Assembly (NCBI GenBank): GCA_006937955.1
Contig: SSNP01000005.1
Span: forward strand, 1,113,786 to 1,177,785
Length of the DNA stretch: 64,000 bases
Reading direction: 5' to 3'
Origin: Pachypanchax playfairii
Lineage: Eukaryota > Chordata > Actinopteri > Cyprinodontiformes > Aplocheilidae
Shown here: positions 10,255 to 23,559 of the stretch, piece after piece
Layout of the letters: every line of letters starts with the position of its first letter
Position numbering within the stretch: the stretch's first letter is position 1
Notes under the pieces: generated by a model
What the model saw: the letters and a program-made list of their open reading frames with translations, nothing else
Database searches by the model: none
What the model was told of the DNA's origin: nothing
Position numbers and translations under genes: made by a program

Positions 10255-13200
10255 GTAAGTCTTCAATAATCACAGTCCAGTAACTCTAAGTGCATGTGTG
10301 TGTGCGCTCCTCCTCTCCTTTTCTCTTTGTCTCCCATGAGTTTTCATCTGTGCACGTACAGGACACTTAGCCGTGTCTTGAATGAACCTTCATGGCCTGC
10401 AGGACCCTCAGCTTACACACACCCTTTAGTCAAACATCCTGTTGAGCTCCATCCTCCAGCAGAACGATGCTGGGTGTGGAGATCCACTCAGGTTGCTGTG
10501 TTTAGGTGAAACATTGTCACGTTGGTGTTACTGTTCACTTTAACAGAACTGCACTTCATTTATTTTTAGTCAGTTAACTCTGTGGTAGCTCAGTGTGGAA
10601 AGGATTAGTCTGTGCAGACTGTGGATCTTCATCCAGCCTTTATTATTATAAATTCTTTTTATTCCCACTTCAGTAACTGTACAAATAATTTCTGTTGTTG
10701 CTCTAGTTGCTTTTGGACCGATCTGTTTTAGGAGTTTTCTTAGAGGTATTATTAACTGGGAAGCTCCTCAGAGGATAACGTACCATTAAGGAGTTTTTCT
10801 GTGGTCGCAGTTGCACTGCAGTGACACGACAACCAGCTGGCTGCTGGCAGACGAGTCCAAATCACAGCACCATTTCTCTACCAGATTTTTAAAAGTAACA
10901 GTTAGAAACTGTTTATGTGACCGACTTGTACTGATGAGTACAAGGTTGTTGAAATGGCATTGTCCAGAGCTGTATTCATTTGTTGAACTAATCATGGTAC
11001 AAGTATGTAGGCTGGGTTTGCACCACAAATCGTTCCCTCATGATACAAAAGGTTCTAGTCTGAGGTCCACAGTTCCTGTTGCACAGAACCTAAAGAAAAA
11101 CTTAACTGCTGCCAGTAGTGAGAAGAAGAAGGTTCCCAGAGTCAAAGCAGCAGCAAGTGTTACAGCTTTGGTTCTTAGAAACAAAGCAGCTGATTCTCAG
11201 TTCTGCAGTTTGGACTCATTAACACAGTATTTGGGTTTTTCCTTCAGTCTCAGAGGGAGAAGAATAAACAATGAATGCATGCATGACTTTTTGGATGATA
11301 AGATCATAAATTTGCCCTTGCATAGATTTAAAGAATAATCTGAAATAAAACACACATGCAACCTGCAGGTTTTACTGAACCTAAACAGAGAACGTTATCA
11401 GTGTAGATTCACTTTACTAACCCACCACTATATTGTTCTAGGTTAACAACTGATAAACTAGATTAAATACTGAGTGAAGTCAACATGGACTTGAGAAAGA
11501 AAAGCTGTTCCAAGAAGCCTCAAGTCCAGATTTCCTGTTCTCAGGTTCTGTTCTGTTCCTCTGTCGTCCCTCCAGCCACCTTACAGTTTTTATTAGCTAG
11601 CTGTGCAGGATAATGTTCTCTGGTCGAGGTTATTCTGTGTCCAACATTTTGACCTGGAGAGTAGAAGAATTACAGGTGCACTAATGAGGGCTGCATTCCA
11701 CTTCTGCAGCTGTGCATGCTGGGTATTCTGCAGACCGTGCTAAAGACTGTGACCATGCATGGTACATCAGCTGTTGCTGCAGTCACTTATAACAGGATGC
11801 CTCCTTTTTATATCAGCTGCTCTGAGGGCTGCACGGTGATGAAGAACAGACTGGGATTTTCCACTTTCCTTCGTGTCGCGTCACTATGAAGTTTAGATTC
11901 ATGCTGATCTCACAGAAACACACGTAACATAGACACACAACACAAAACCTGTTATTTATACATGTAAACACTGTCAGTGATTTGGATCCATCCAGAACAA
12001 CTTAGACAGGAATATGTTTTAGAAGGACATCGTGTTTGGTTGTCCAGCACACTCTGTTTGTTACTGAGTGGGTGGGACTTGACAGCAGTCATGCAGGAAA
12101 TAAACATTGTTATGCTTTTACATGATTACAGCATGTAGTTTAGTTTGCATCACCATTTCAGCTGCACTATGTAAAGAACTCAGAGTAGTTACTCAAACAT
12201 TAGTTATCAGGCTGTGTGTAACGGACCTGTCCGCTCTGCAGCCCGTCACACGTAGACTTCTTTTCATGTTGGATATGAAGCAACACACTTTAGCAACTGT
12301 TTCACAAAATGCTGCACTGCTTAGTAACACACACAATCTGCACAACAATCAAGTCTGAGGGTGGGAGGTGAGTTTCAGGACATTTAGACAGTTTCACTGC
12401 ATTTAGTTACCAGTATGTCAAATGATTGTCTTAGTTTTAAATCCATATTGGATGAACTAGAAGAAGAACTTTTGGCAGCATAGATGTTTCTCTGGCTACT
12501 TTAGCTTGTAATTCCTGGATTTACAGATTTTCTAACTTGATGGTCTGTGAAGATTGAGCTCAGGAGTCATTCTAATGTGACTGTGTTTTAAAAACATCAC
12601 GGAGCCTCAGTAGAGACTAAACATGTCCTTTGGTATTAACAGTGAGTCAAGTGACTTAATTAAAGCTGCTTGATGATTGTTTCTCTTATGGTTTCATTAT
12701 GATGTACTTAATGATACTTCTATAGGGACTCATCTATGACATACTTTAACAGCCTGCCTGTAGTTACAGTGTCAGTGTGATAATCCTGGAATGTACCAAC
12801 AGGATTTATTCTTAAAAAGCTGGATGCATTAACCCCGCCCCCCCCCCCCAGCTGTGATCCAGTCGTGACTCGTGACAGACACTTCTCTTTCCATATCTTC
12901 CGCTGAGTCACTTTTCAAACGTCTGACTAGCCGTAAAGCGACTCGTCAGAGCAGCGTTCCCGGTGGATCCTCTGATTACACACAGTTCAGCTCCTGAACA
13001 GTGATGCTAAACGCTCTGATAAATATAGTTGTATGTTTTTCCAACTTAGCGTGACACTGCATTAATAACAAGCTGGTTTGGGTCATTTAGTGACCATGAG
13101 ATGGTACTTTTTGATTTATTGTAATATTACTACTGTTTAAACACATCAACAGGATTTCTGCTGAATAAAGAGTTGGCTTATCATTTATTTTCTGACCCCA

Positions 13201-14172
13201 GATTTTATATTTACGTTGATCTCACCATGCCACCTACATGTGTCAACTTGGACTTTTACCTCATTTGATAAGGACCGGTTCATGAATGAGTGAATGAAGT
13301 TCTGACTCAGTCTCTGCCTGTTAAGTCCTGGTGACGGCTGATTCTGCTCATGATGTGTCCGGTATAGACGTTCAGTGTAAACACACTAACACGGCTGTTT
13401 GAAGTAGGTCTTGTATCAGTCTCAGGAGTTTACATGCTGTGTCTTCCTAACAACACTTACTTATACTTCTCTTGGACGTTGTGCTGTTCTTCTTCTTTCT
13501 GAGACGTCTCTATTAATAAATCTACAAGCAGTGTTTAAATGTGTGAGACAGTTTTGTGGACAGGAGAAGGACATGGTCTGTGTACCATGTGTAAAAGTGG
13601 GAAGTTGTCTTTGGTGTGGACTTCAGTAATGAAGAGAAGGAGGTTGTTTTTATGTTTCATTCCTGGTCAGAAGCTGTTTGATCTGCCGCCTCAGCAGACG
13701 AGTGAAAACTCTTCCTTTAACAGGACTTTGAACATCTGGGGCGTGTCCCAGTGTCTGCTGGCTCTTCTCAGACAGAAGAGAGAGAGATCAGTGGATTAAA
13801 TTTAAATTTAATGGTGTGTGTTATACTGAGCTGCTTCACAGCTGTGCATTTGATCCCAGTGAGCCAACAGGAGGAGTCTATTATCACTTTGTACAATGGA
13901 GTGGAAACTAAAACTGGGCCCCTCAGAGAGACTTGGTTTGGTTGGTTTTCAATCAGCTGGATGCAGTTTTAGGAAAAACACTTCTTGCAATATACTTTTA
14001 TCATAAATTTCATCTGGTGTTTGTTCCGAGCTTCTCAAAACTCAGATGATTCTTTAAGAGACGATGCAGCAACTTGATGGTAACGCATCACAGAGAGGTG
14101 ATGACATCACCTGGGGGGGTGCAGCTGCTTGGTAGAGAGTGCATTACATAAAGAAACCTACTGAGTGTTGAA

Positions 14173-14174
<2 letters not shown>

Positions 14175-14249
<75 letters not shown>

Positions 14250-14535
14250 TTGTATTTCTGACCTCCTGGGGACCAGTTTCCTGACTTTTACTATCTTTCT
14301 GGGGTCCGAGGGTTCTTGTGGGGACCGAAGCCTGGTCCCCATGAGGGGGACTCCCCTTTTTAGGGTTAGGGGTTAGGTTTATAGGTATGGTGTGAATAGA
14401 GTTTTAGTTAGTCTTAGGGTTAGTTATAGATCAGTAATGGTTAAGGTTAGGAAAAGGGTTTGGGTTAGGTATAAATCTAGTTACTAAAATCAATGGAAGT
14501 CAATGGACGGTCCCCATAAGGATACCAAAACACAC

Positions 14536-14583
<48 letters not shown>

Positions 14584-14870
14584 TTGTATTTCTGACCTCC
14601 TGGGGGCCCGTTTCCTGACTTTTACTATCTTTCTGGGGTCCGAGGGTTCTTGTGGGGACCGAAGCCTGGTCCCCATGGGGGGGAATCCCCTTTTTAGGGT
14701 TAGGGGTTAGGTTTATAGGTATGGTGTGAATAGAGTTTTAGTTAGTCTTAGGGTTAGTTATAGATCAGTAATGGTTAAGGTTAGGAAAAGGGTTTGGGTT
14801 AGGTATAAATCTAGTTACTAAAATCAATGGAAGTCAATGGACGGTCCCCATAAGGATACCAAAACACACT

Positions 14871-14933
<63 letters not shown>

Positions 14934-15218
14934 TTGTATTTCTGACCTCCTGGGGACCCGTTTCCTGACTTTTACTATCTTTCTGGGGTCCGAGGGTTCT
15001 TGTGGGGACCGAAGCCTGGTCCCCATGGGGGGGAATCCCCTTTTTAGGGTTAGGGGTTAGGTTTATAGGTATGGTGTGAATAGAGTTTTAGTTAGTCTTA
15101 GGGTTAGTTATAGATCAGTAATGGTTAAGGTTAGGAAAAGGGTTTGGGTTAGGTATAAATCTAGTTACTAAAATCAATGGAAGTCAATGGACGGTCCCCA
15201 TAAGGATAACAAAGACGC

Positions 15219-15286
<68 letters not shown>

Positions 15287-15571
15287 TTGTATTTCTGACC
15301 TCCTGGGGACCCGTTTCCTGACTTTTACTATCTTTCTGGGGTCCGAGGGTTCTTGTGGGGACCGAAGCCTGGTCCCCATGGGGGGGAATCCCCTTTTTAG
15401 GGTTAGGGGTTAGGTTTATAGGTATGGTGTGAATAGATTTTTAGTTAGTCTTAGGGTTAGTTATAGATCAGTAATGGTTAAGGTTAGGAAAAGGGTTTGG
15501 GTTAGGTATAAATCTAGTTACTAAAATCAATGGAAGTCAAGGACGGTCCCCATAAGGATAACAAAACACAC

Positions 15572-15627
<56 letters not shown>

Positions 15628-15913
15628 TTGTATTTCTGACCTCCTGGGGACCAGTTTCCTGACTTTTACTATCTTTCTGGGGTCCGAGGGTTCTTGTGGG
15701 GACCGAAGCCTGGTCCCCATGAGGGGGACTCCCCTTTTTAGGGTTAGGGGTTAGGTTTATAGGTATGGTGTGAATAGAGTTTTAGTTAGTCTTAGGGTTA
15801 GTTATAGATCAGTAATGGTTAAGGTTAGGAAAAGGGTTTGGGTTAGGTATAAATCTAGTTACTAAAATCAATGGAAGTCAATGGACGGTCCCCATAAGGA
15901 TACCAAAACACAC

Positions 15914-15961
<48 letters not shown>

Positions 15962-16247
15962 TTGTATTTCTGACCTCCTGGGGACCAGTTTCCTGACTTT
16001 TACTATCTTTCTGGGGTCCGAGGGTTCTTGTGGGGACCGAAGCCTGGTCCCCATGAGGGGGACTCCCCTTTTTAGGGTTAGGGGTTAGGTTTATAGGTAT
16101 GGTGTGAATAGAGTTTTAGTTAGTCTTAGGGTTAGTTATAGATCAGTAATGGTTAAGGTTAGGAAAAGGGTTTGGGTTAGGTATAAATCTAGTTACTAAA
16201 ATCAATGGAAGTCAATGGACGGTCCCCATAAGGATACCAAAACACAC

Positions 16248-16297
<50 letters not shown>

Positions 16298-16594
16298 TTG
16301 TATTTCTGACCTCCTGGGGACCAGTTTCCTGACTTTTACTATCTTTCTGGGGTCCGAGGGTTCTTGTGGGGACCGAAGCCTGGTCCCCATGAGGGGGACT
16401 CCCCTTTTTAGGGTTAGGGGTTAGGTTTATAGGTATGGTGTGAATAGAGTTTTAGTTAGTCTTAGGGTTAGTTATAGATCAGTAATGGTTAAGGTTAGGA
16501 AAAGGGTTTGGGTTAGGTATAAATCTAGTTACTAAAATCAATGGAAGTCAATGGACGGTCCCCATAAGGATAACAAAACAAACGTGTGTGTGTG
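14175..16594. repeat. Tandem array of seven TG-flanked composite repeat units
   Basis: Seven copies of a ~290-bp core are separated by (TG)n tracts of about 40-70 bp. Cores begin with GGTTTGTATTTCTGACCTCC at about 14247, 14581, 14931, 15283, 15624, 15958 and 16294. The period is 334-352 bp and varies with TG length. Each core contains the stem-loop TGGGGACC-GAAGCCT-GGTCCCCA, a middle section of irregular telomere-like GGGTTAGG words, and an end 'ggtccccataaggata'. The two core ends form an imperfect inverted repeat (GGGGACC near the left, GGTCCCC near the right). Copies appear well above 95% identical, so the array is young or homogenised. From memory, related TG-embedded sequences are widespread in teleost introns; the class is uncertain. 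Cys-Val and Thr-His frames here are repeat translations, not genes. Confidence 0.95.
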
Positions 16595-18941
16595 ATGGCA
16601 TTTGAGAGGTGCATGTTATACGCATGTCTGGAGTTGTGTACGGTGTCTGATGTGAGTTTCACCTGATGGTGTCTTGGATTTATTTGAGCAGATGTGTAAA
16701 AGCCATTTTCAGACACTAAAAGAAGGAAATGTATAAGAAGATTTTCATCCTGCTGCTGAATCTTTTGTTTTAAATTCTGGAGCTTTTTCTATCAACATGA
16801 AGTTAATGAGTGGATGTTCCAGTAAAGGATTTCTTTACCTCGGGGTAGCTCGTCCTGAAGATGAAAGAATGTTTTAGAAGTTTGACTCACATTCCAGGCT
16901 GGAATGACCACAATGTGCTAAATGCTCTTAAGAGCTTCAGTTAGTCAGATTAAGTGTGAATATGTTTGTAGAACTGGCTGATGCTGCACATGATGAATAA
17001 TATTTAGTTTTTCAGTAAAGTCAGAGTGACTTTCTGCTTTTAGACACGTGGGCTGGACCGAACAGGAAAACTAAGAGAAACCTGAAGAGGACGTAACATC
17101 AGATTAAACTGCTGTAAAAACAAGTTTAACATTTAAAACATAGAATTATTTGAATAAACCCAAATCTAACTACATTTCTGAACTTAAAACAATGTGTATA
17201 CAGTAACAAAAGGTTTGTTAAATATTTTTCTAGTAGAATATAAAATCTGTTAAAAGTTCCAATTAGGAATTAATCTCCTAGAACTTTAAGTAAATGTATC
17301 TGAATCTTTGGAAGGTGGTTACAGAAAACATTCAACATTTTCCTTACTGGGAACCATGTTAATCTATTTATCATTAAGGTTTATTGGTAAAGTTTTAACT
17401 ATAAACCTACTTTAAACTCATAATCGCTGCGTTTGCATCGACCTCCTTAATTTCTTTTGTCCTTATTTTTCCAGATCTCCTGATAGTCATGTGAGTCATT
17501 CATGACATCTTTTACACTTCATTAAAGCCAAAAGCAACTTCTCCTTGAATTATTAACAGTCTCCACCCCACATAAAGCAGTATAACTCAAGATGGCTTCG
17601 TATTTATCTTGTTTCTAATCTTAAAATAGAACTTAAAGAGGAACTTTCTACAAGCTCAGATAGTTGGAGATGTTCAATCAAAGATGCACCAACAGGTTTG
17701 TTCTGCAAACTCCAAAAATCCCCGACACGACTGAACGTTGTTGAGCAGAAAGCTTGTAAATGTTTGGGAGACGTTGTGTTACGAGTCACTGACATCAGCT
17801 TCTCGTGTGTTTTCATTGTGATCTCTATGATTAGTGCATCCAGGCGTTTCTCTCAGCAGGACGAGGTTAAATACTTATTTATCTGATTTAACAGGGTAAC
17901 AGATGACAGCAGAGTGAGATGTGCCGTCAGCTGGAAGCTTTAATAACTTCTGATGTTAAATTTATTTGACTGACATCATTTTTAAGGTTTGAAAGCTTTT
18001 CAAAAGACTTCCTGAGTCTGATCAAAGGCTGCTGTTTGTGTTTTTACATACACTGAAAATAACTAACCTTGACATTTTTTCTCTAATTATTTTGATTAGA
18101 CTATGAAAAGCACGTCCTTTGCTCTGTGTCACAATATGACTTGAATAGAAGACACATCAAATTAAGTTGCCAGCTGAATAAATCTCTCTCTACCATTTTT
18201 CTCCTCTTCCTCGTCTCTGGCGTTCTCATACTGAGTGTTTCCTTGACATGATCAGAGGCGACTGGCCGAAGGGAGAACAAACGCTGTCCATCCCTCACGG
18301 CTGCGTCGCTTCCCACAGGCTGTTCCCACCGTGTGTGTGCGTGTTTTCTCCCTACAACATCATTAGGTTTAAGCTTCAGATGAAGAGAAATGTGTGTGTG
18401 TGGGGGGGTTGGAGGGGCAAGAGAGAGGTGAGGAGGGACACAAAAGGGAGAATATAAAGAAAGATGAGATAAGAAGACAGAAAGTAGACGTCTGTGGGGG
18501 AGAACGAGCTGATGTTCCCCACTTGAAGTCTTGCAGATTATTTAGTTTAGCAGTGAGGATGAAAAGGTAGAAGTGATATGAAGACAGAGGGAGGAGAGCA
18601 GCATCGCTCCAGCAAACAGCTGGGAAATGTCTTCCTTTCTTTCAAAAAACACTCAAGTGATTTGAAAGTGTGAAAAGAAAAAGAACAGAGAAGCATGATA
18701 AAACAGGAGGACGAGTGGAGGAAGGGTGACGGAACCGAGGGGAAGGAAAGACAGTAAAGAGTCCTGGCAAGTGCAATAACATGTTCTCACTTATTAAGAG
18801 AGTTTAAGGAAGTGAGAGAGGGATGAGAACGGGTTGTTATGAACTGGGGTCAAAGGGCGCGCCTCGCTGGGACTTTGTTCTACTTGATAATTATTAGCCT
18901 TCTTTCCTGAGATGGTCCACAGTACAGTAAGCAACCAGAAA

Positions 18942-18947
18942 GTGTGT

Positions 18948-19001
<54 letters not shown>

Positions 19002-19287
19002 TTGTATTTCTGACCTCCTGGGGACCCGTTTCCTGACTTTTACTATCTTTCTGGGGTCCGAGGGTTCTTGTGGGGACCGAAGCCTGGTCCCCATGAGGGG
19101 GACTCCCCTTTTTAGGGTTAGGGGTTAGGTTTATAGGTATGGTGTGAATAGAGTTTTAGTTAATCTTAGGGTTAGTTATAGATCAGTAATGGTTAAGGTT
19201 AGGAAAAGGGTTTGGGTTAGGTATAAATCTAGTTACTAAAATCAATGGAAGTCAATGGACGGTCCCCATAAGGATAACAAAACACAC

Positions 19288-19327
<40 letters not shown>

Positions 19328-19633
19328 TTGTATTTCTGACCTCCTGGGGACCCGTTTCCTGACTTTTACTATCTTTCTGGGGTCCGAGGGTTCTTGTGGG
19401 GACCGAAGCCTGGTCCCCATGAGGGGGACTCCCCTTTTTAGGGTTAGGGGTTAGGTTTATAGGTATGGTGTGAATAGAGTTTTAGTTAATCTTAGGGTTA
19501 GTTATAGATCAGTAATGGTTAAGGTTAGGAAAAGGGTTTGGGTTAGGTATAAATCTAGTTACTAAAATCAATGGAAGTCAATGGACGGTCCCCATAAGGA
19601 TAACAAAACACACTTGTGTGTGTGTGTGTGTGT
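18942..19633. repeat. Two further copies of the TG-flanked composite repeat
   Basis: Cores start at about 18998 and 19324, with (TG)n tracts before, between and after. Both share the variant 'gttaatctt', where all the other copies read 'gttagtctt'. That points to a local tandem duplication of one ancestor. They combine the 'cccg' variant at the left with the 'gagggggactcc' variant in the middle, a combination not found in the main array 2.3 kb upstream. Confidence 0.95.
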
Positions 19634-20447
19634 ACTTGCTCGTGTCTGTGTGTGATATTAATTCAGTTGGACCACCTGAGTCAGTCTGACTTCCATCATT
19701 AGGTGAATGAATCTCTGGATGTTTTCAGCTTTAGAAGGATTTGATTGGCTGCATCAATGAGCCGTAAAATAACAGCAACTCATCATGATAATTGTGTCAT
19801 GTTTACACGTGTCCCCAGTTTGACTTCTATTTGCATCTTTATAAAGAGACATAGTGTCCAGGTGTAACTCCGCCTCTCACTGTCCTGCTTGTTCCTGGAT
19901 AGACGATAGATGGTTGATGGGAAGAATCTACTAAAACATCCACTTCTTCTAATCCCATTTCTCACATGATTTCTATCATTTTTCCTTTTTTATTCAGAAA
20001 AGACATTTTTATTGGCTTCACTTTTCAGTCTGAAGATCCTCAGAGTGCTGTGAGATCATTCTCCATACGTTTTAAAGATAACAGATAAATACATTTATCA
20101 GTTGAATGTGGAAGTCAGAAATGGAATATTTAAAATATTTAATTGAAAACAGAAACTGAGACTGATCCAGTAAAGAACAATTTGATTTGTTGGTTCTGCT
20201 GTTTATTTTCTTCTGTGTTTTATTATTTATGTTCTTTTTGTACTTACTTTCCTATTTACTTGTATTTGTCCTGTATGTTCTCCAGCTTGTTGTTCCACTT
20301 GTGCTTCATGGTTTAATCATGATATTAACATCAATCCCATGTTGGATTCGTTTACCTTTAACCTCCAGCTAACGGCCTTCCAGTCAATCTTTTTACTCTG
20401 AGCTTCTCTGTGTCTGTTCTCCTCTAGTTTGTTTCAGATCCAGTTGG

Positions 20448-20507
<60 letters not shown>

Positions 20508-20813
20508 TTGTATTTCTGACCTCCTGGGGACCAGTTTCCTGACTTTTACTATCTTTCTGGGGTCCGAGGGTTCTTGTGGGGACCGAAGCCTGGTCCCCAT
20601 GAGGGGGACTCCCCTTTTTAGGGTTAGGGGTTAGGTTTATAGGTATGGTGTGAATAGAGTTTTAGTTAGTCTTAGGGTTAGTTATAGATCAGTAATGGTT
20701 AAGGTTAGTAAAAGGGTTTGGGTTAGGTATAAATCTAGTTACTAAAATTAATGGAAGTCAATGGACGGTCCCCATAAGGATACCAAAACACACTTGTGTG
20801 TGTGTGTGTGTGT
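20448..20813. repeat. Single copy of the TG-flanked composite repeat
   Basis: The core runs from about 20504 to 20794 between a ~55-bp and a ~20-bp TG tract. It carries private changes ('ggttagtaaaaggg', 'aaaattaatgg') but otherwise matches the A-type copies of the main array. Confidence 0.95.
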
Positions 20814-21119
20814 TTCTGGTCTGCCCAATAATCAGAGCTTCTTATTGAAAACAAAGCTCTTTTGTTTGAGGAAAGTGTGTGTTTAGGTTTGTGTGTCTGT
20901 ACGTTTCAACACAGTTTTATACTCAATGCCATAATATCTCAGGAAAATTTGCAGTAACAAAATGTTTTATGATATAGAAAATAAAATCGTAACACTTGAT
21001 GTTGGGCTACGTGTAGCTGCTTGTGAGAGCAAACATTGAAAAGTTTGTTTCAGCATGGCCGTGTGTATCTCAGCTCAGTGTGATAGAAACGTCCGTCCGT
21101 CCGTCATTCTTTAGCTTTT

Positions 21120-21610
21120 CCAAATCAGATCCGGGATCAACCGGTTCTGGAGAGAAACCCAGACCTGCTTCACCCCAGAGACATTCTCCAGCTCCTCCTC
21201 GGGGATCCCAAGATGTTTCCAGGTCAGAGACAATATATAATACCTACAGTGAATACCGGGTCTGTCCAGAGGTCTCCTCCCATAGGACGAGCCCAGAAAA
21301 CCTGCATGGGAAGGTGATTAGAATGTATCTTAACCAGATGCCTGAACCAGCATGATCAAGATGAACAGCAGCTTTACTTCAACATCCTCCTTGTTGAAGA
21401 AGCTCCTCATCTGATCTCTAAGGTTGAACCCACCCACCCTAGGAAGCTCATTTTAGTTGTCTGTGTCCAGCATCTTGTTCTTTCGGTCAGGATCCAGATC
21501 TTATGACCACAGGTGAAGGTCAGAACATAGCCAGACCAATCAAGAGCTCCATCATCACTGCAGATGAAGCTCCGATCCATCAGTTCATCTCCTGCTCCAT
21601 CCTGCATCAC
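21120..21610. repeat. Interspersed repeat fragment, LINE-like 3' region (class uncertain)
   Basis: The segment contains 'ttctccagctcctcctcggg', 'gaggtctcctcccatagga', 'gcctgaaccagc' and 'tcttgttctttcggtcagga', then 'cttatgaccacaggtgaagg'. From memory these words follow the order of a very common teleost interspersed repeat that I associate with a LINE 3' end. I cannot confirm the family or the orientation. The open frame at 21023-21355 is part of this relic. A shorter relic of the same right-hand portion is at 38140-38215. Confidence 0.5.
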
Positions 21611-23551
21611 TCGTAAACAAGACCAGATACTTAAACCTGAAAATCTTTGGTTTTTGAGTTCAACACATCTTTTTAATGTTAATGATTAAATTGTTACTGA
21701 AGTCATTTAAATTTACAGTCACCTGATAAAACTAACTTTAAATTTTCTGTACAAATATACCGAAGAGATGCAATAAAAAAATAAAACTTCTGTCAAAATA
21801 TAAACTATCTTTCAAAACACTGTCTAAATGACATGTTACAGCATCAGTCATTTTCATAAACTACCTGCTCTTCCGATCATTCAAAGTGCACGTGGTTGTA
21901 AATGCTCTGAGTAATTAGTTCACCTTTAGACTGTCACACATTCAGCTGCTTGTTTCTCCTCCTTCATTACCCAATAATTCTGTTATGTTTTATTCCTTTA
22001 AGTTTCCTTTGTGTCTCTGATCATAAGACATCTGGGATGTCTGTCTTCATGTAGCACAACTTGTTTCTTACAGCTGAAGTCCCTCTAGAGGCCACCGTCA
22101 TGCACTAACCCTCTGTTGTGTGTTCACTCCTTTTATTGGTGCGCTGGCACATGACCCAGATATGATGGCAGGTAACATGTTGGTTGATGACACTGACTGA
22201 AACAACCAGCCTCATGGTCGTGATGCTGCTCCTGTTGTAGAATCTGAACAGGGATCCGGTTCGTGCTGCTGCTTTTAGATCAGTAGCTGCTAATGCAGCT
22301 GTGTTGGTTTGCTATGTCAGACTGTAATGAGATACTTTATCATAACATTTTATGATTTTATTATCATGGACAGTATATGACACAGTCCTTGCATGGATTA
22401 GTGACTGAGTGTTTATTTTATATTAGGCCCTTTTGGCAGATTTGATGTCAGTTCTGCAAAGTGCAAGACAAAGGAATCCTTTTACTCAGACCCTGCTCAG
22501 CTGATATAAAGTCAGCTGATAATGAATGGGGCTGGATTTGGAGCTGGAGAGGTGGATGTTTGAATCACACCTCAGTCAGGGCAGAAATGGTAATAAATGG
22601 AAACTTCTGTGCATCACAGCAGCTTCAGCAGCATTTCTATTGGACATGTTGGTTGTCCTCTGAGGACGTTCTGTCCTAAATCAGATTAAATCAGAAGGAA
22701 AACTTTGGTTAAGATCAGGTGAACAATACAACGTCACAATATCAGACACAGAATCACAAATTCTTCAGAGACTGTAAATCTTCCTAAAGACGTGCAACTA
22801 TTTTCTTTGTTTTATGTTTAATTCTATTAAAACAGAAAGTTTGAATGAACTTCCACTTCTTCTCTGCCACTCATTTATAAGTGAATATAATCTAAAGTCT
22901 TGGATCTGTTCAGAAAGATGTACTCATGTTGGTGGAATCAGATTTACTTTGAATTAAAGAAATAATCTTATGAGATTGTTTACGAGTTGAAATTTGGTGG
23001 AAGTTTTATCACAGCTAAAAGCTGAATTTTCTTATTGTCTTTAGCAGCTTGATAAAATTAGTTTTATTCAGTCCAGAATGTAAAAGCTTTGTTCAAAGTT
23101 TTTTCAAAATTAGCTGTGGTGTTAAGTTTGACTCTGATCCTGGAGGACAGACCTGATGGTGATCCATTCAGAACTGAAAACAGACCATGACTTCACCAAC
23201 GATCATTTCCACTAATAAAACACACCACTCATTCACGTCATCGATCTCTGTAACTTGTTTCTGGAATTCCTTTTTTTTTCTTTGGAAAACTGGGCTCTCC
23301 TCATTTCCTCAAGTAATTATTATTAAATCTAGAGAGGACAGGAAACCTGAATAATTACATTTCAGAGTTTTATCTGAGATGATCAGATTAAATGTGTCCA
23401 TTTTTCTCTCCATCTCATTATTATCATTATCTGTATGTGGTAACCAAAAATAAAGCAAAGCACATAATACACCATGTTGGCAGCGGTATCAGTGTTTTCA
23501 GCATCTCCTGTCGGAACCACTCTGATAACTTAGAGTAAAAATTACGTTTCA

Positions 23552-23559
23552 TGACGTCA
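23552..23559. promoter_or_regulatory. Perfect CRE motif in intron 2
   Basis: TGACGTCA in AT-rich intron sequence with no CpG-rich surroundings. It may be a chance match. Confidence 0.2.

Noticed and set aside
10811..11338. The longest open frame in the window (175 codons, intron 2, + strand)
   Set aside because: It begins at a non-ATG codon (first ATG at 10934), has no recognisable domain, no Kozak support, and sits inside an intron. Probably a chance frame, though a translated search would settle it.
14088..20634. Repeated open frames with Cys-Val or Thr-His runs joined to a common tail
   Set aside because: They are translations of (TG)n plus the composite repeat core, present in the same form in each copy. 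There is no gene structure.
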